From: Neoroseomonas lacus
GTDB lineage: Bacteria; Pseudomonadota; Alphaproteobacteria; Acetobacterales; Acetobacteraceae
Length of the DNA: 64,000 bases
Reading direction: 5' to 3'
Assembly (NCBI RefSeq): GCF_014644535.1
Contig: NZ_BMKW01000002.1
Coordinates: 397,034 to 461,033, forward strand
The notes beneath the pieces are model-generated. The model searched no databases. It saw only the letters and a program-made list of their open reading frames with translations, and was not told the DNA's origin. The translations under genes and the position numbers were made by a program. Shown piece after piece: positions 1-10,159 of the stretch (position 1 is its first letter; the number at the start of each line of letters is the position of its first letter).

Positions 1-924
1 GCGGTCGGGTTGAACCTGTCGGGCGTCTATGCGGTGGGTGGGCCGGCCGCGGCCGGTGGGGCGCTGGCGGCCAAGGGTGGGCATGCCGGGTCGTTCTTCA
101 CCGGGGCGCTGGCGGTGCTGGTCGCCACGCCCTGCACCGCGCCCTTCATGGCGGCGGCGATCGGCGCGGCACTGGGGCTCGGCGCGGTCGAGGCACTGGC
201 CGTCTTCGGCGCCATGGGGCTCGGGATGGCGCTGCCCTATGCGCTGCTGGGCCTCGCGCCTGGGCTGGCGCGGGCGCTGCCGAAGCCGGGGGTGTGGATG
301 GACCGGCTGAAGCAGGGCCTCGCCTTCCCGATGTATGGCGCGGCCGCCTGGCTGGTCTGGGTGCTGGCGGAACAGGCCGGGCCGTCGGCGGTGCTGCTGG
401 TGCTGATGGGGGCCGTGCTGATCGGCTTCGCTGCCTGGGCGGTCGGGCTGGCGCAGGGGTCCGGTGGGCGGCTGGGGCGGCTGGCTGGCGGTGTCGCCTT
501 GCTCGGCGCGCTGGCGCTGCTGCCGGTGCTACATGCCGCCCCGGCGCCGGCGCAGGCCGCCGAAGCGGCGGGCGGAGAAGCGTGGTCCGAGGCCCGCCTC
601 GCCGAGTTGCGGGCCGAGGGTCGCCCGGTCTTCGTCAACCTGACCGCGGCCTGGTGCATCACCTGCAAGGTCAATGAACGTCTCGCACTATCGAGCGCTG
701 GGGTACGGCAGGCCTTCGAGCAGCGCGGCATCACCACCCTGGTCGGCGACTGGACGCGAGGTGACCCGGCGATCACCGCCATGCTGCGCGCGCATGGGCG
801 CGACGGGGTGCCGCTGTACCTGTTCTACCCGGCGGGCGCGACGGCGCCGCGCATCCTGCCGCAGATCCTCACCGAGGGGATCGTGCTGGACGCGCTCAAC
901 GCATCAGGTGCGGCGGGATCGTAA
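1..924 (+). CDS. dsbD: Protein-disulfide reductase DsbD family, C-terminal part (partial)
   Basis: The reading frame is open from the first base, so the gene starts before the window. About 307 residues are visible. The first part is hydrophobic and carries the TPCTAPFMAAAIG stretch typical of the DsbD/CcdA membrane domain, followed by several membrane segments. After an Ala/Pro-rich linker comes a thioredoxin-like domain with the redox pair in WCITCK (bases 652-669). DsbD-type proteins carry electrons from cytoplasmic thioredoxin across the membrane to periplasmic oxidised thiols, with the C-terminal thioredoxin fold on the periplasmic side. The last 29 bases overlap, on the opposite strand, the end of the GNAT gene. 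The N-terminal periplasmic domain cannot be judged from this fragment. Confidence 0.85.
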   Translation, partial: AVGLNLSGVYAVGGPAAAGGALAAKGGHAGSFFTGALAVLVATPCTAPFMAAAIGAALGLGAVEALAVFGAMGLGMALPYALLGLAPGLARALPKPGVWMDRLKQGLAFPMYGAAAWLVWVLAEQAGPSAVLLVLMGAVLIGFAAWAVGLAQGSGGRLGRLAGGVALLGALALLPVLHAAPAPAQAAEAAGGEAWSEARLAELRAEGRPVFVNLTAAWCITCKVNERLALSSAGVRQAFEQRGITTLVGDWTRGDPAITAMLRAHGRDGVPLYLFYPAGATAPRILPQILTEGIVLDALNASGAAGS

Positions 925-1465
925 GGCCGAGGCGGGTCGGCACCGGCCAGATTTCACGCACGGTGCGTAGCCGCTGGAAGCCAGCCGAGACATAGGCCGG
1001 CAGCGCGCGGGGATGGTCGGCGGTGCAGGTATTCACCGTGATCGCCGGCCGGCCGGCGGCCCAGGCGGTGTCTATAGCGTGGCGTAGGAAGGCACGGCCC
1101 AGCCCGCTGCCGATCGCCCAGGGCATCAGCCCGAAATAGGCCAGGTTGACGGAATGCGGATGGCGCCGGTCGAGTTCGTAGAACCCCGCCGGCTCGCCAT
1201 CCTTCATCAGCACATGGATCGACACGGCCGGCAGCGACAGCAGCGCGGCGAGGTCGGCATCCGAGGCAGTGCGGCGCATCCACCACAGCCAGGGCTCGCC
1301 CACCGTGTCGTAGAGGTAGCGGTAGAAGGGCACCGAACAGTGGCGCGCCTGCTCGACCCGCACGTCGGGCGGCAGCGGCCGCACCGGGTCGGTCGGCCGG
1401 GATTCCATGCGCAGGAAGGTGACGTCGACCATCACCTCCTGAACCGCATTCATCGTTGCCGCCAT
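896..1465 (-). CDS. GNAT family N-acetyltransferase
   Basis: A 189-residue protein with a GNAT-like layout: a substrate-side N-terminal half ([16 protein letters not shown]), a central beta strand with [10 protein letters not shown], then [20 protein letters not shown], which corresponds to the acetyl-CoA pyrophosphate loop (Gln/Arg-x-x-Gly-x-Gly/Ala type). It probably transfers an acetyl group to an amine; the substrate is unknown. The start is supported by an AGGAGG-like site about 10 bases upstream. It lies downstream of rpoD on the same strand with a gap of about 116 bases, and its 3' end runs 29 bases into the DsbD gene in convergent orientation. Confidence 0.75.
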   Translation of the reverse strand: MAATMNAVQEVMVDVTFLRMESRPTDPVRPLPPDVRVEQARHCSVPFYRYLYDTVGEPWLWWMRRTASDADLAALLSLPAVSIHVLMKDGEPAGFYELDRRHPHSVNLAYFGLMPWAIGSGLGRAFLRHAIDTAWAAGRPAITVNTCTADHPRALPAYVSAGFQRLRTVREIWPVPTRLGLTIPPHLMR

Positions 1466-1581
1466 GGCGCGGGCCCCTCCTGGTGGCGCGAGTCTCGCGG
1501 AGGCGATGGGGGGCGGTCAACAGCGGTCGCTGACCCTGGGGCCAGGCCCCCCGCACATGCGGCCCAGCCGCCGAACCGCGA

Positions 1582-3510
<1,929 letters not shown>

Positions 3511-3527
3511 TCCGCTCCGTCCAACGG

Positions 3528-3560
3528 TTTCGGGCATCCGGGGTAGCCGGATGCCCGAAA
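3528..3560 (-). promoter_or_regulatory. Perfect inverted repeat beside a U-tract in the dnaG-rpoD leader
   Basis: Arms TTTCGGGCATCCGG and CCGGATGCCCGAAA (14 bp, perfect) are separated by 5 bases. In the leftward transcript the hairpin is preceded by eight U residues (bases 3558-3565) and followed by AAA. U comes before the stem rather than after it, so it is not an intrinsic terminator for either strand. It sits between the dnaG stop and the rpoD start. A single-stranded U-rich stretch against a stable stem is a common arrangement for RNase E processing, and the E. coli operon is cleaved between dnaG and rpoD. The structure is visible; the role is inferred. Confidence 0.6.
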
Positions 3561-3574
3561 AAAAACTCTCTATC

Positions 3575-5374
3575 CTATGCGGCGTCGCCTGCCGCCCCCG
3601 AGGCCGCTTCCCCACGGCGGATGGCGTCGAGCGCCTCCGTCACCAGGATAAGCCGGCGCTGCGCCGAGGCATCATTCGTCTCGGCCAGTGTCTGCCGGGC
3701 TTCCTGCTGGTCCTCGATCAACTCCGCCTCGCCACGCAGGCGCAGGAAGAAATGCCAGAAGCCTTCCTCGACTTCACCCGGCAAGGCCTCGGGCCTCGCT
3801 GCCAGGGGCAGTCCTGTGGGCATCAGGGCCCAGGCTACCGCATCTTCCACACCGTACTTGGCGAGGTGGGCGATCAACCCTTCGGAGTCAAGCGGTTCCG
3901 CAGCCACAGGCCATGCGAGAATCGCGGCCCGCAATTGCGCGGCGGGGCCTTCGGGCAGGTCGAGCAGGCCGATCGCCTCCTCCACCTGCGACAGAATCCA
4001 GGGGTGACGCAGGATGATGGCGAACATCATCCGTGCCCGTTCGGCCCGCACAGGGCCGGCTTCGATGACCGGGCGGGCCGGGCGGCGCGGCGGCGGCGGC
4101 CGTCCGCCGGGCTTGATGCGCGAGGCGGCGAAGAAGCGGTCGAGCAACACCCGCCGGTATTCTGCCGCCAGGGATTTGTCGGTGATTGTGCCGGCGACGC
4201 CGGCGAGCCGATTGCGCAACGCGGCGCGCTGTTCTGGGGTGGCCGAGGGGCGGCCCTCGGTGATCAGGCCGAACAGGGCGTCGGACATCGGCCGCGCGGC
4301 GTCGAGCACGCCCTGGAAGGCGGCAGGGCCGCGCTTGGCGGTCAGCGTGTCGGGGTCCTCGCCGGCCGGAAGGGTGGCGAGGCGCAGCGTCCGCTCGGTC
4401 GAGATCAGCGGCAGGGCGAGTTCCGCCGCCCGCGCCGCCGCCCGCGCGCCGGCGGCGTCGCCGTCGAAGCACAGCACCGGCTCGGGGGAGATCCGCCACA
4501 ATTCTTCCAACTGTTCGGGGGTCAGCGCCGTGCCGAGGGGTGCGACCGCCCCGGTGAAGCCCGCCTGATGCAGGGCGATCACGTCCATGTAGCCCTCGAC
4601 GGCGACCACCGTGGCGCCGCGAAAGGCACCTTCGCGGGCGAGGTCCAGCCCGTACAGCCCGAGTCGCTTGCGAAAGAGCGGGGTCTCCGGGCTGTTGACG
4701 TATTTCGGCTGGCCATCGCCGAGGATGCGCCCGCCGAACGCGATCACCCGGCCACGCCGGTCGCGGATCGGGAACATCACGCGGGAGAAGAAGAAATCGC
4801 GCGAAGGCTCGCCGCCCTCGCCCTCGCGCAACAGGCCGGCTTCGATCAGCTGGTCCTCGGTGATGTCCTCGCCACGCAGGTCGGCGGCGATGGCGCCGCG
4901 CCCGCCCGGAGCCCAGCCGAGCAGGAAGTCGCGGATCGTCTGTTCCTTCAGCCCGCGCCGCCGCAGGTAATCGAGGGCGGGTCGGCCCTCGGGCAGGAAC
5001 AGGCGGCGATGATAGGCCTCGGCGGCGGCGGCCATCACGGCGTGCAGATCGCGCGCCCGGCGCTCCCGCGCGGCGTCCTGGGCGGACGGCTTGGGCACCT
5101 CCAGCCCGGCCTCGGCGGCCAGGCGCTCCACGGCTTCGGGGAAGGCGGCGCCCTCCGCCCGCATCAGGAAGGAGATGGCATCGCCATGCGCGCCACAGCC
5201 GAAGCAGTGGAAATGGTCGTCATAGACGTAGAAGGAGGGCGTCTTCTCGCCATGGAAGGGGCAGCACCCCTTCCAGTTGCGCCCGGACTTCAGCAGGCGC
5301 GTCTTGCGGCCGATCAGGCCGGGCAAGGGCGTGCGGGCGCGCAGCTCGTCGAGGAATGCGGGACTGAGGGCCAT
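3575..5374 (-). CDS. dnaG: DNA primase DnaG
   Basis: Primase of about 599 residues that makes RNA primers at the replication fork. The N-terminal CHC2 zinc finger reads [12 protein letters not shown] then [15 protein letters not shown]. The catalytic core follows with the FGGRILG region, and a TOPRIM domain carries [18 protein letters not shown] and FDGDAAG. The C-terminal third is the helicase-binding part, with Pro/Arg-rich linkers. The ATG at 5374 ([14 protein letters not shown]) has an AGGA site upstream; a GTG seven codons earlier is less likely. It is transcribed leftward into rpoD after a 64-base gap. The rpsU gene found upstream in enterobacteria is absent, as is usual in this class. 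Confidence 0.96.
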   Translation of the reverse strand: MALSPAFLDELRARTPLPGLIGRKTRLLKSGRNWKGCCPFHGEKTPSFYVYDDHFHCFGCGAHGDAISFLMRAEGAAFPEAVERLAAEAGLEVPKPSAQDAARERRARDLHAVMAAAAEAYHRRLFLPEGRPALDYLRRRGLKEQTIRDFLLGWAPGGRGAIAADLRGEDITEDQLIEAGLLREGEGGEPSRDFFFSRVMFPIRDRRGRVIAFGGRILGDGQPKYVNSPETPLFRKRLGLYGLDLAREGAFRGATVVAVEGYMDVIALHQAGFTGAVAPLGTALTPEQLEELWRISPEPVLCFDGDAAGARAAARAAELALPLISTERTLRLATLPAGEDPDTLTAKRGPAAFQGVLDAARPMSDALFGLITEGRPSATPEQRAALRNRLAGVAGTITDKSLAAEYRRVLLDRFFAASRIKPGGRPPPPRRPARPVIEAGPVRAERARMMFAIILRHPWILSQVEEAIGLLDLPEGPAAQLRAAILAWPVAAEPLDSEGLIAHLAKYGVEDAVAWALMPTGLPLAARPEALPGEVEEGFWHFFLRLRGEAELIEDQQEARQTLAETNDASAQRRLILVTEALDAIRRGEAASGAAGDAA

Positions 5375-5520
5375 CGGTTCCTGGGCCTTTAGCACAAGGC
5401 GGGGGTCGGGTTGGATGGCCCGGAAAGAAAAGCGTGGGCGGGGCGGCCCGCCGCCGGCAATTTGCGCCGCCGTGACGGCGGAGCTATCCAGCCGCCCGAT
5501 CCATACATGAGGACCCCGCC

Positions 5521-5739
5521 ATGACCCCGGCTGAACGCGCCGCCGTGCAAGCCCATCTCCGCCGCCTGTTCGGCAACAACCGGATTGCCGTGATGGCTCC
5601 CGAGCGTAAGGGCGCGAGCGTCGAACTGCGCGTCGGCGACGAGTTCATCGGCACCATCCATCGCGACGCCGAGGATGGCGAAGTCTCCTACGCCGTGCAG
5701 ATCGTTGTGCTGTCCGAAGACCTCGAGATGCCGAACTGA
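5521..5739 (+). CDS. DUF3126 family protein
   Basis: A 72-residue protein with a C-terminal core VELRVGDEFIGTIHRD then EVSYAVQIVVLSEDLE, matching the small alphaproteobacterial family DUF3126 as I remember it. Function is unknown. It is probably a single alpha/beta domain with no signal peptide or membrane segment. It is divergent from dnaG across about 146 bases and convergent with the DUF3592 gene, so it is likely a single-gene transcript. Confidence 0.75.
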   Translation: MTPAERAAVQAHLRRLFGNNRIAVMAPERKGASVELRVGDEFIGTIHRDAEDGEVSYAVQIVVLSEDLEMPN

Positions 5740-5781
5740 GGCGACGGCGGGGAAACCGCCCCACCGGGTTCCCCGCCCCCC

Positions 5782-6231
5782 TCAGGCCATCTTCCGCGGC
5801 TTCTGCGGCAGCAGAAAGACCGAGGCCAGCGCGAACATGAGCAGCGCCATCGCGGCCAGGATCCAGGGCGTCACGCCCGGCCCGCCTTCCAGCGCGGAGG
5901 CCTGCTGCACCGTCTCCGGATGCGCCGGGTCGTAGACGACAGTCACGCGGTTGCCGCGCCGCAATTGGGCGGGTTCGGCTGAAACGCCTGACGCCGCCTG
6001 CACCCGGCGGCCGTCCGGCGTAGTGAACTGAAACACCGGATACCAGGTCGTGCTGCGGCGCCCGCGGACCTCGTCATAGCCGACGATGGCGGCCTCGGTA
6101 CGCTGGCCACGGGAGGCGAGCGACCAATGGGCACTCGCCTGCGACCAGGCATACCAGGCGAAGAGTCCGCCGAGGCCGAAGCAGAAGGCGAAGTAGACCC
6201 AGCGGCTTTGCGATGACGATGCGGTGGCCAT
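5782..6231 (-). CDS. DUF3592 domain-containing membrane protein
   Basis: A 149-residue protein with a membrane segment near residues 10-28 (FAFCFGLGGLFAWYAW), an external domain, and a second membrane segment at the C-terminus (ILAAMALLMFALASVFLL). The central part, with TEAAIVGYDEVRGR, YPVFQFTTPDGR and VTVVYDPAHPE, is the DUF3592 pattern. Function is unknown; such proteins are inner-membrane proteins with one beta-rich domain. The start at 6231 is chosen over an extension to 6324 because a GGAG lies upstream and the extension has no coding character. Confidence 0.7.
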   Translation of the reverse strand: MATASSSQSRWVYFAFCFGLGGLFAWYAWSQASAHWSLASRGQRTEAAIVGYDEVRGRRSTTWYPVFQFTTPDGRRVQAASGVSAEPAQLRRGNRVTVVYDPAHPETVQQASALEGGPGVTPWILAAMALLMFALASVFLLPQKPRKMA

Positions 6232-6351
6232 GCCCGGCGCTCCAGCGCGATGGACGCCTTGGGCATCCGGTTGCGCCGCGAGGCTAGACCGCGTTGCGGC
6301 AGCGGAATAGCCGGAGGCCATCATGGGGCGATCGCGAAGCGCCGTCCCCCA

Positions 6352-6804
6352 TCAGCCGCCGAGTCGCGCCTTCACCATCGGTCCCGCCTTGGCCATGTCG
6401 AGCACCGCGGCATACTTGCCCTTCAGCACCGCCATCACCTTGCCCATCTCCTTGACACTGGTCGCGCCGGCCTCGGCCACGGCGGCGTCGACCGCGGCCG
6501 CCATCGCGGCATCGTCCAGCTGCTGCGGCAGGAAGCTGTCGATGATCGCGATCTCGGCTTCTTCCTTGGCCGCCAGCTCCTCGCGGCCGCCCTGGCGGTA
6601 CATCGTCACGCTCTCGGCGCGCGACTTCGCCATGCCGCGCAGCATGGCGATGATGCCGGCCTCGTCGATCGGTGGGCCGGGGCGGGCGGCGATGTCGCTG
6701 TCCTTCAATTTGGCCGTGATCATGCGCAGGGTGGAGACACGGGCGGCCTCGCCGGCGCGCATCGCGGTCTTGAGCTCATCGGTGAAACGGTCGCGGAGTG
6801 ACAT
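6352..6804 (-). CDS. GatB/YqeY domain-containing protein
   Basis: A 150-residue stand-alone YqeY-type protein (MSLRDRFTDELKTAMRAGEAARVSTLRMI). This all-helical domain is shared with the tail of the GatB subunit of tRNA amidotransferase, where it contacts tRNA; the stand-alone form has no firmly known role. Family marks include the K/R-rich N-terminal helix, SVTMYRQGGREELAAKEEAEI and IDSFLPQQL. The start at 6804 has a GAGGA site upstream. It is divergent from carA with 117 bases between starts. In many alphaproteobacteria yqeY lies next to dnaG; here two small genes lie between them. Confidence 0.85.
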   Translation of the reverse strand: MSLRDRFTDELKTAMRAGEAARVSTLRMITAKLKDSDIAARPGPPIDEAGIIAMLRGMAKSRAESVTMYRQGGREELAAKEEAEIAIIDSFLPQQLDDAAMAAAVDAAVAEAGATSVKEMGKVMAVLKGKYAAVLDMAKAGPMVKARLGG

Positions 6805-6857
6805 GGTCGAGGTCCTCGGTCTGGTTGGCACGGATATAGCGCTTCAGTCGCCTGGGA

Positions 6858-6867
6858 GGAAATTTCC
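6858..6867. promoter_or_regulatory. Palindrome GGAAATTTCC in the yqeY-carA spacer
   Basis: A perfect 10-bp palindrome in the divergent spacer, extended by GGG/CCC on the flanks. Its centre is about 36 bases upstream of a second inverted repeat (arms GGGAA/TTCCC, 6892-6906). The two share a GGGAA-like half-site and could be sites for one regulator. No binding evidence exists beyond the symmetry. Confidence 0.35.
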
Positions 6868-6884
6868 CATCCACCTGAATCAGC

Positions 6885-6914
6885 TTGCACTGGGAAATCA
6901 GTTCCCGGCATAAC
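6885..6914 (+). promoter_or_regulatory. Candidate carA promoter with embedded operator
   Basis: Candidate -35 TTGCAC (6885-6890), an 18-base spacer and candidate -10 CATAAC (6909-6914). The spacer contains an inverted repeat with arms GGGAA and TTCCC separated by five bases (6892-6906), the usual place for an operator. A start of transcription 7-8 bases after the -10 would fall on the ATG at 6922, giving a leaderless message. That fits the lack of a Shine-Dalgarno site before that ATG. The hexamers match consensus only partly, so this is a proposal. Confidence 0.4.
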
Positions 6915-6921
6915 CCTGCCC

Positions 6922-8301
6922 ATGCGCACCGTGGAAGATATCATCGCCCTGCTCGGAGGTCCCGAGGCGGCGGCGTCGCATTGCGGCGTCGGCACCGAGG
7001 CGATCCGCAAATGGCGCCAGGCCCGGGCCATCCCGGCCAAACACTGGCCCGCGGTTCTCTCCGCGACCGGCCTTTCCCTGTCCGACCTGCCGGGTACGCC
7101 CGGCGAAACCCTGAAGACGGAGCCGACCATGGCCTCTGCCGATACTCCCCCCGATGGTGCCACGGGCTGCCTGGTGCTGGCCGACGGGACCATCATCTGG
7201 GGCCGAGGCTTCGGCGCCGAGACCTCGGCGGTCGGCGAGGTCTGCTTCAACACCGGCATGACGGGGTATCAGGAGACGCTGACCGACCCGTCCTATGCCG
7301 GCCAGATCATCACCTTCACCTTCCCCCACATCGGCAACGTCGGGACCAATATCGAGGATCTCGAAAGCGTGACGCCGGCCGCTCGCGGCCTGATCGTCCG
7401 CCAGGATGTGACCGAGCCGGCCAATTACCGTTCGACCAAGCATCTGAATGGCTGGCTGGTCTCGCATGGCATCGCCGGGCTCGCCGGGGTGGATACGCGG
7501 GCGCTGACCGTGCTGATCCGCGATGGCGGGGCGCCGAATGGCGTGATCAGCCACCGGGCGGACGGCAAGTTCGACATCGCAGCGCTGAAGGCGCAGGCCG
7601 CCGGCTGGCCGGGGCTGGAAGGGATGGACCTGGCCAAGGAGGTCACCTGCCGCCAGAGCTTCGCCTGGAACGAGACCGAATGGGCCTGGTCGACGGGTTT
7701 CGGGCAGCAGACGGCGCCGACGCACAAGGTCGTTGCGGTCGATTACGGGGCGAAGCGCAACATCCTGCGCTGCCTGGCCTCGGCCGGCTGCGACGTGGTG
7801 GTGGTGCCGGCGACGGCGACCGCCGAGGAGATCCTCGCCCACAAGCCGGATGGGGTGTTCCTCTCGAACGGCCCGGGGGACCCGGCGGCGACGGGCGAAT
7901 ACGCCGTGCCGGCGATCCAGGGCGTGATGGCGAGCCAGGTGCCGGTGTTCGGCATCTGCCTGGGGCATCAGTTGCTAGCGCTGTCGTTGGGGGCCAAGAC
8001 CTTCAAGCTGCCGCGCGGCCATCGCGGGGCGAACCAGCCGGTGAAGGACCTGACCACCGGCAAGGTCGAGATCACCAGCCAGAATCACGGCTTCGCGGTG
8101 GACCCGAAGACGCTGCCGGACACGGCGAAGGTCACCCACGTCTCGCTGTTCGACGGCACCAATGAAGGCATCGCGGCGACCGACCGGCCGGCCTTCTCCG
8201 TGCAGTACCACCCCGAAGCGAGCCCGGGGCCGACCGATAGCCACTACCTGTTCCATCGTTTCGTCGAGATGATGGCGGCGTCCAAGGCTGGCCGGGCCTG
8301 A
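6922..8301 (+). CDS. carA: Carbamoyl-phosphate synthase small subunit with N-terminal HTH extension
   Basis: Glutaminase subunit that supplies ammonia to CarB for carbamoyl phosphate, the precursor of arginine and pyrimidines. From residue 70 (ATG at 7129, with GGAG upstream) the protein is a standard CarA: N-terminal CPSase small-chain domain, then a class I glutaminase with Cys346 in FGICLGHQ and a C-terminal YHPEASPGP. The first 69 codons are in frame with no stop. They encode a helix-turn-helix-like module (EDIIALLGGPEAAASHCGVG, then EAIRKWRQARAIPAKHW) resembling small Cro/YdaS-type domains; I recall an NCBI model called carph-isopro for similar N-terminal modules. Two products, 459 and 390 residues, are possible. 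carB follows 2.4 kb downstream, after six other reading frames. Confidence 0.93.
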   Translation: MRTVEDIIALLGGPEAAASHCGVGTEAIRKWRQARAIPAKHWPAVLSATGLSLSDLPGTPGETLKTEPTMASADTPPDGATGCLVLADGTIIWGRGFGAETSAVGEVCFNTGMTGYQETLTDPSYAGQIITFTFPHIGNVGTNIEDLESVTPAARGLIVRQDVTEPANYRSTKHLNGWLVSHGIAGLAGVDTRALTVLIRDGGAPNGVISHRADGKFDIAALKAQAAGWPGLEGMDLAKEVTCRQSFAWNETEWAWSTGFGQQTAPTHKVVAVDYGAKRNILRCLASAGCDVVVVPATATAEEILAHKPDGVFLSNGPGDPAATGEYAVPAIQGVMASQVPVFGICLGHQLLALSLGAKTFKLPRGHRGANQPVKDLTTGKVEITSQNHGFAVDPKTLPDTAKVTHVSLFDGTNEGIAATDRPAFSVQYHPEASPGPTDSHYLFHRFVEMMAASKAGRA

Positions 8302-8386
8302 ACCCGCCGGCGCAGAACCGCGACCGGTGACCGCAACGCCCCAGGCCTGACGGTCCGCACCGGACGCGTACAAACGGGAGAACGGC

Positions 8387-9145
8387 ATGTTCGATCTGAA
8401 GGGGCGCGCGGCGCTCGTCACCGGCGGAAATGGCGGCATCGGACTCGGCTTCGCGCGGGGGCTGGCCAAGGCCGGCGCATCCGTGATGGTGGCCGGGCGC
8501 AATGCGGCGAAGAATGCCGCCGCGGTGGCTGAGTTGCGGGCGCTCGGCGCGACGGCCGATGCCGTGGAGGTCGATGTCACCGATGAGGCGTCGATCCGCG
8601 CCATGGTCGCGACCACGGCCGAGCGGCTCGGGCGGCTCGATATCCTGGTGAACAATGCCGGCACGAACATCCGCAACCGTCCGGAGGTCTACCGGATGGA
8701 GGATTGGCACACCGTCATCGCGACCAACCTGACCAGCGGCATGATCGCGGCGCAGGCGGCGCATCCGTGGCTGAAGAAGGGCGGCGTGGGCCGCGTCATC
8801 AACAACGGGTCGATGCTGTCAATCTTCGGCCTGCCTTTTCATGCCGCCTATGGCGCGTCGAAGGGCGGCGTGGTGCAGATGACGAAGTCGATGGCAGTGG
8901 CCTGGGCGGAGGACGGCATCACGGTGAACGTCATCCTGCCCGGCTGGATCGACACCGACCTGACGCGCAAGGCGCGCACCGACATGGTCAATCTGAACGA
9001 GGACGTGCTGCGACGCACGCCGACGAAGCGCTGGGGCACGCCCGGCGATTTCGAAGGCGTCGCGGCGTTCCTCGCATCCGACGCGGCGGCCTTCATCACC
9101 GGGGTGGCGATTCCGGTGGATGGCGGGTTCTCGGTTCACGGCTGA
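8387..9145 (+). CDS. SDR family oxidoreductase
   Basis: A classical short-chain dehydrogenase of 252 residues. It has the dinucleotide-binding VTGGNGGIGLGFA at the N-terminus, NNAGTN after strand 4, the catalytic Ser in INNGSMLS and the catalytic pair in YGASKGG, and ends with a family-typical VPVDGGFSVHG. It probably oxidises or reduces a sugar or hydroxyacid with NAD(P); the substrate is not deducible. The closest feel is the gluconate/KduD-like group. GGGAGA precedes the ATG. Its stop overlaps the start of the LysE gene (TGATG), so the two are likely co-translated. Confidence 0.85.
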   Translation: MFDLKGRAALVTGGNGGIGLGFARGLAKAGASVMVAGRNAAKNAAAVAELRALGATADAVEVDVTDEASIRAMVATTAERLGRLDILVNNAGTNIRNRPEVYRMEDWHTVIATNLTSGMIAAQAAHPWLKKGGVGRVINNGSMLSIFGLPFHAAYGASKGGVVQMTKSMAVAWAEDGITVNVILPGWIDTDLTRKARTDMVNLNEDVLRRTPTKRWGTPGDFEGVAAFLASDAAAFITGVAIPVDGGFSVHG

Positions 9146-9777
9146 TGCCCTCCATTGAGACGCTGCTGGTCTTCGCCGCGCTGTCCTTCGGCCTCGCGGC
9201 AACGCCGGGGCCGAACATGCTCTATCTCGTCTCCCGCGCGCTCGCGCAGGGAACCGGGGCGGGCATGGTGTCGCTCGTCGGCTGCCAGGCCGGCTCGCTG
9301 GTCATCATGCTGTGTGCCGCCGCCGGGCTGACCGCGGCGCTGTTCGCCGTGCCCTATGCCTGGGATGTGCTGCGCCTTGGTGGCGCGGCCTATCTGGCAT
9401 GGCTCGCCTGGCAATGCCTGCGCCCCGGCGGGCAGCCGATCTTCGCGCCCCGCGCGATGCCGCGCGAGCCAGCGGCGCGGCTGTTCTCGGTCGGCTTCGC
9501 CACGGCGGCGCTGAACCCGAAGGTCGCGCTGTTCTACGTGGCCGTGCTGCCGCCCTTCATCGACCCGGCGCGCGGCGATGTCTTCACCCAGGGCGTGGTA
9601 CTTGGGGCGGTGCAGGTCCTCGTCGCCATCATCTTCGACGGCGCCTTGATCTATGGCGCGGCGGGTGTCGCGCGCTTCCTTGGCACGCGGCCGGGCTGGA
9701 TGGCGGCGCAGCGTTGGGTTCTCGGCGCGGCTCTGGCGTTGATCGCCGTGAAGCTCGCCAGCGAGGGACGGCGATGA
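9145..9777 (+). CDS. LysE family translocator
   Basis: A 210-residue membrane exporter of the LysE/RhtB group. It carries the signature ATPGPNMLYLVSRALAQG near the N-terminus, six hydrophobic segments, and ALNPKVALFYVAVLPPFI in the middle. The family exports amino acids or similar metabolites. The start is fixed by a one-base overlap with the SDR stop; there is no separate ribosome site. It may remove a product related to the SDR reaction, but that is inference from coupling only. Confidence 0.85.
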   Translation: MPSIETLLVFAALSFGLAATPGPNMLYLVSRALAQGTGAGMVSLVGCQAGSLVIMLCAAAGLTAALFAVPYAWDVLRLGGAAYLAWLAWQCLRPGGQPIFAPRAMPREPAARLFSVGFATAALNPKVALFYVAVLPPFIDPARGDVFTQGVVLGAVQVLVAIIFDGALIYGAAGVARFLGTRPGWMAAQRWVLGAALALIAVKLASEGRR

Positions 9778-10073
9778 ACTATTATGGCCTCGATGCACTT
9801 GCGCATGGCGCGACGGCGGCGCTGGTCGTCTTCCTGCCGGCGGTCGTGCTGTTCTGGCGACTGACGCGCAGCCTGACCGGGATGCGGCCATTGCGGCCCT
9901 TCGTCGCCGTCTGCGCGGCCTATGGCATCGCCATCGGTGGGGCAGGCCTGTGGGCCGCGAATTTCGAGCGCGCGAGCTTCGTCGACGAAGCCATGGGCGG
10001 CGGTCTGCTCGGCGGCGCGATCTTCGCGTTGCTCGCCTTCCTCGTGCTGCTGCTGTTTCCGCACAGGCGATGA
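9774..10073 (+). CDS. Small membrane protein, unknown
   Basis: A 99-residue hydrophobic protein with three predicted membrane segments: roughly residues 10-28, 45-62 and 78-96, the last ending FLVLLLFPHRR. The ATG overlaps the LysE stop (ATGA). I do not recognise a family. It is the first of a run of tiny coupled genes before carB. Base composition matches the neighbours, and the overlapping start/stop pattern supports it as real. Confidence 0.6.
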   Translation: MNYYGLDALAHGATAALVVFLPAVVLFWRLTRSLTGMRPLRPFVAVCAAYGIAIGGAGLWAANFERASFVDEAMGGGLLGGAIFALLAFLVLLLFPHRR

Positions 10074-10159
10074 CAGCGATGATCCATGACCTCCCTGCCC
10101 TGCCCGGCCATGTCGTGCTGTTGCTGACCGTGACGCCGGCAACGGGACACCACGCGTGA
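10070..10159 (+). CDS. Very small coupled reading frame (29 aa)
   Basis: Starts on ATGA, overlapping the stop of the 99-residue membrane gene, and ends on TGATG, overlapping the start of the next one. The product has a hydrophobic middle (GHVVLLLTVTP). It may be a tiny protein or simply a translational bridge that keeps ribosomes moving to the next gene. Only the precise overlaps support it. Confidence 0.35.
   Translation: MTAMIHDLPALPGHVVLLLTVTPATGHHA

Noticed and set aside
3528-3560. Hairpin between dnaG and rpoD as an intrinsic terminator
   Set aside because: The U-run lies on the wrong side of the stem for the leftward transcript and is an A-run for the rightward one.
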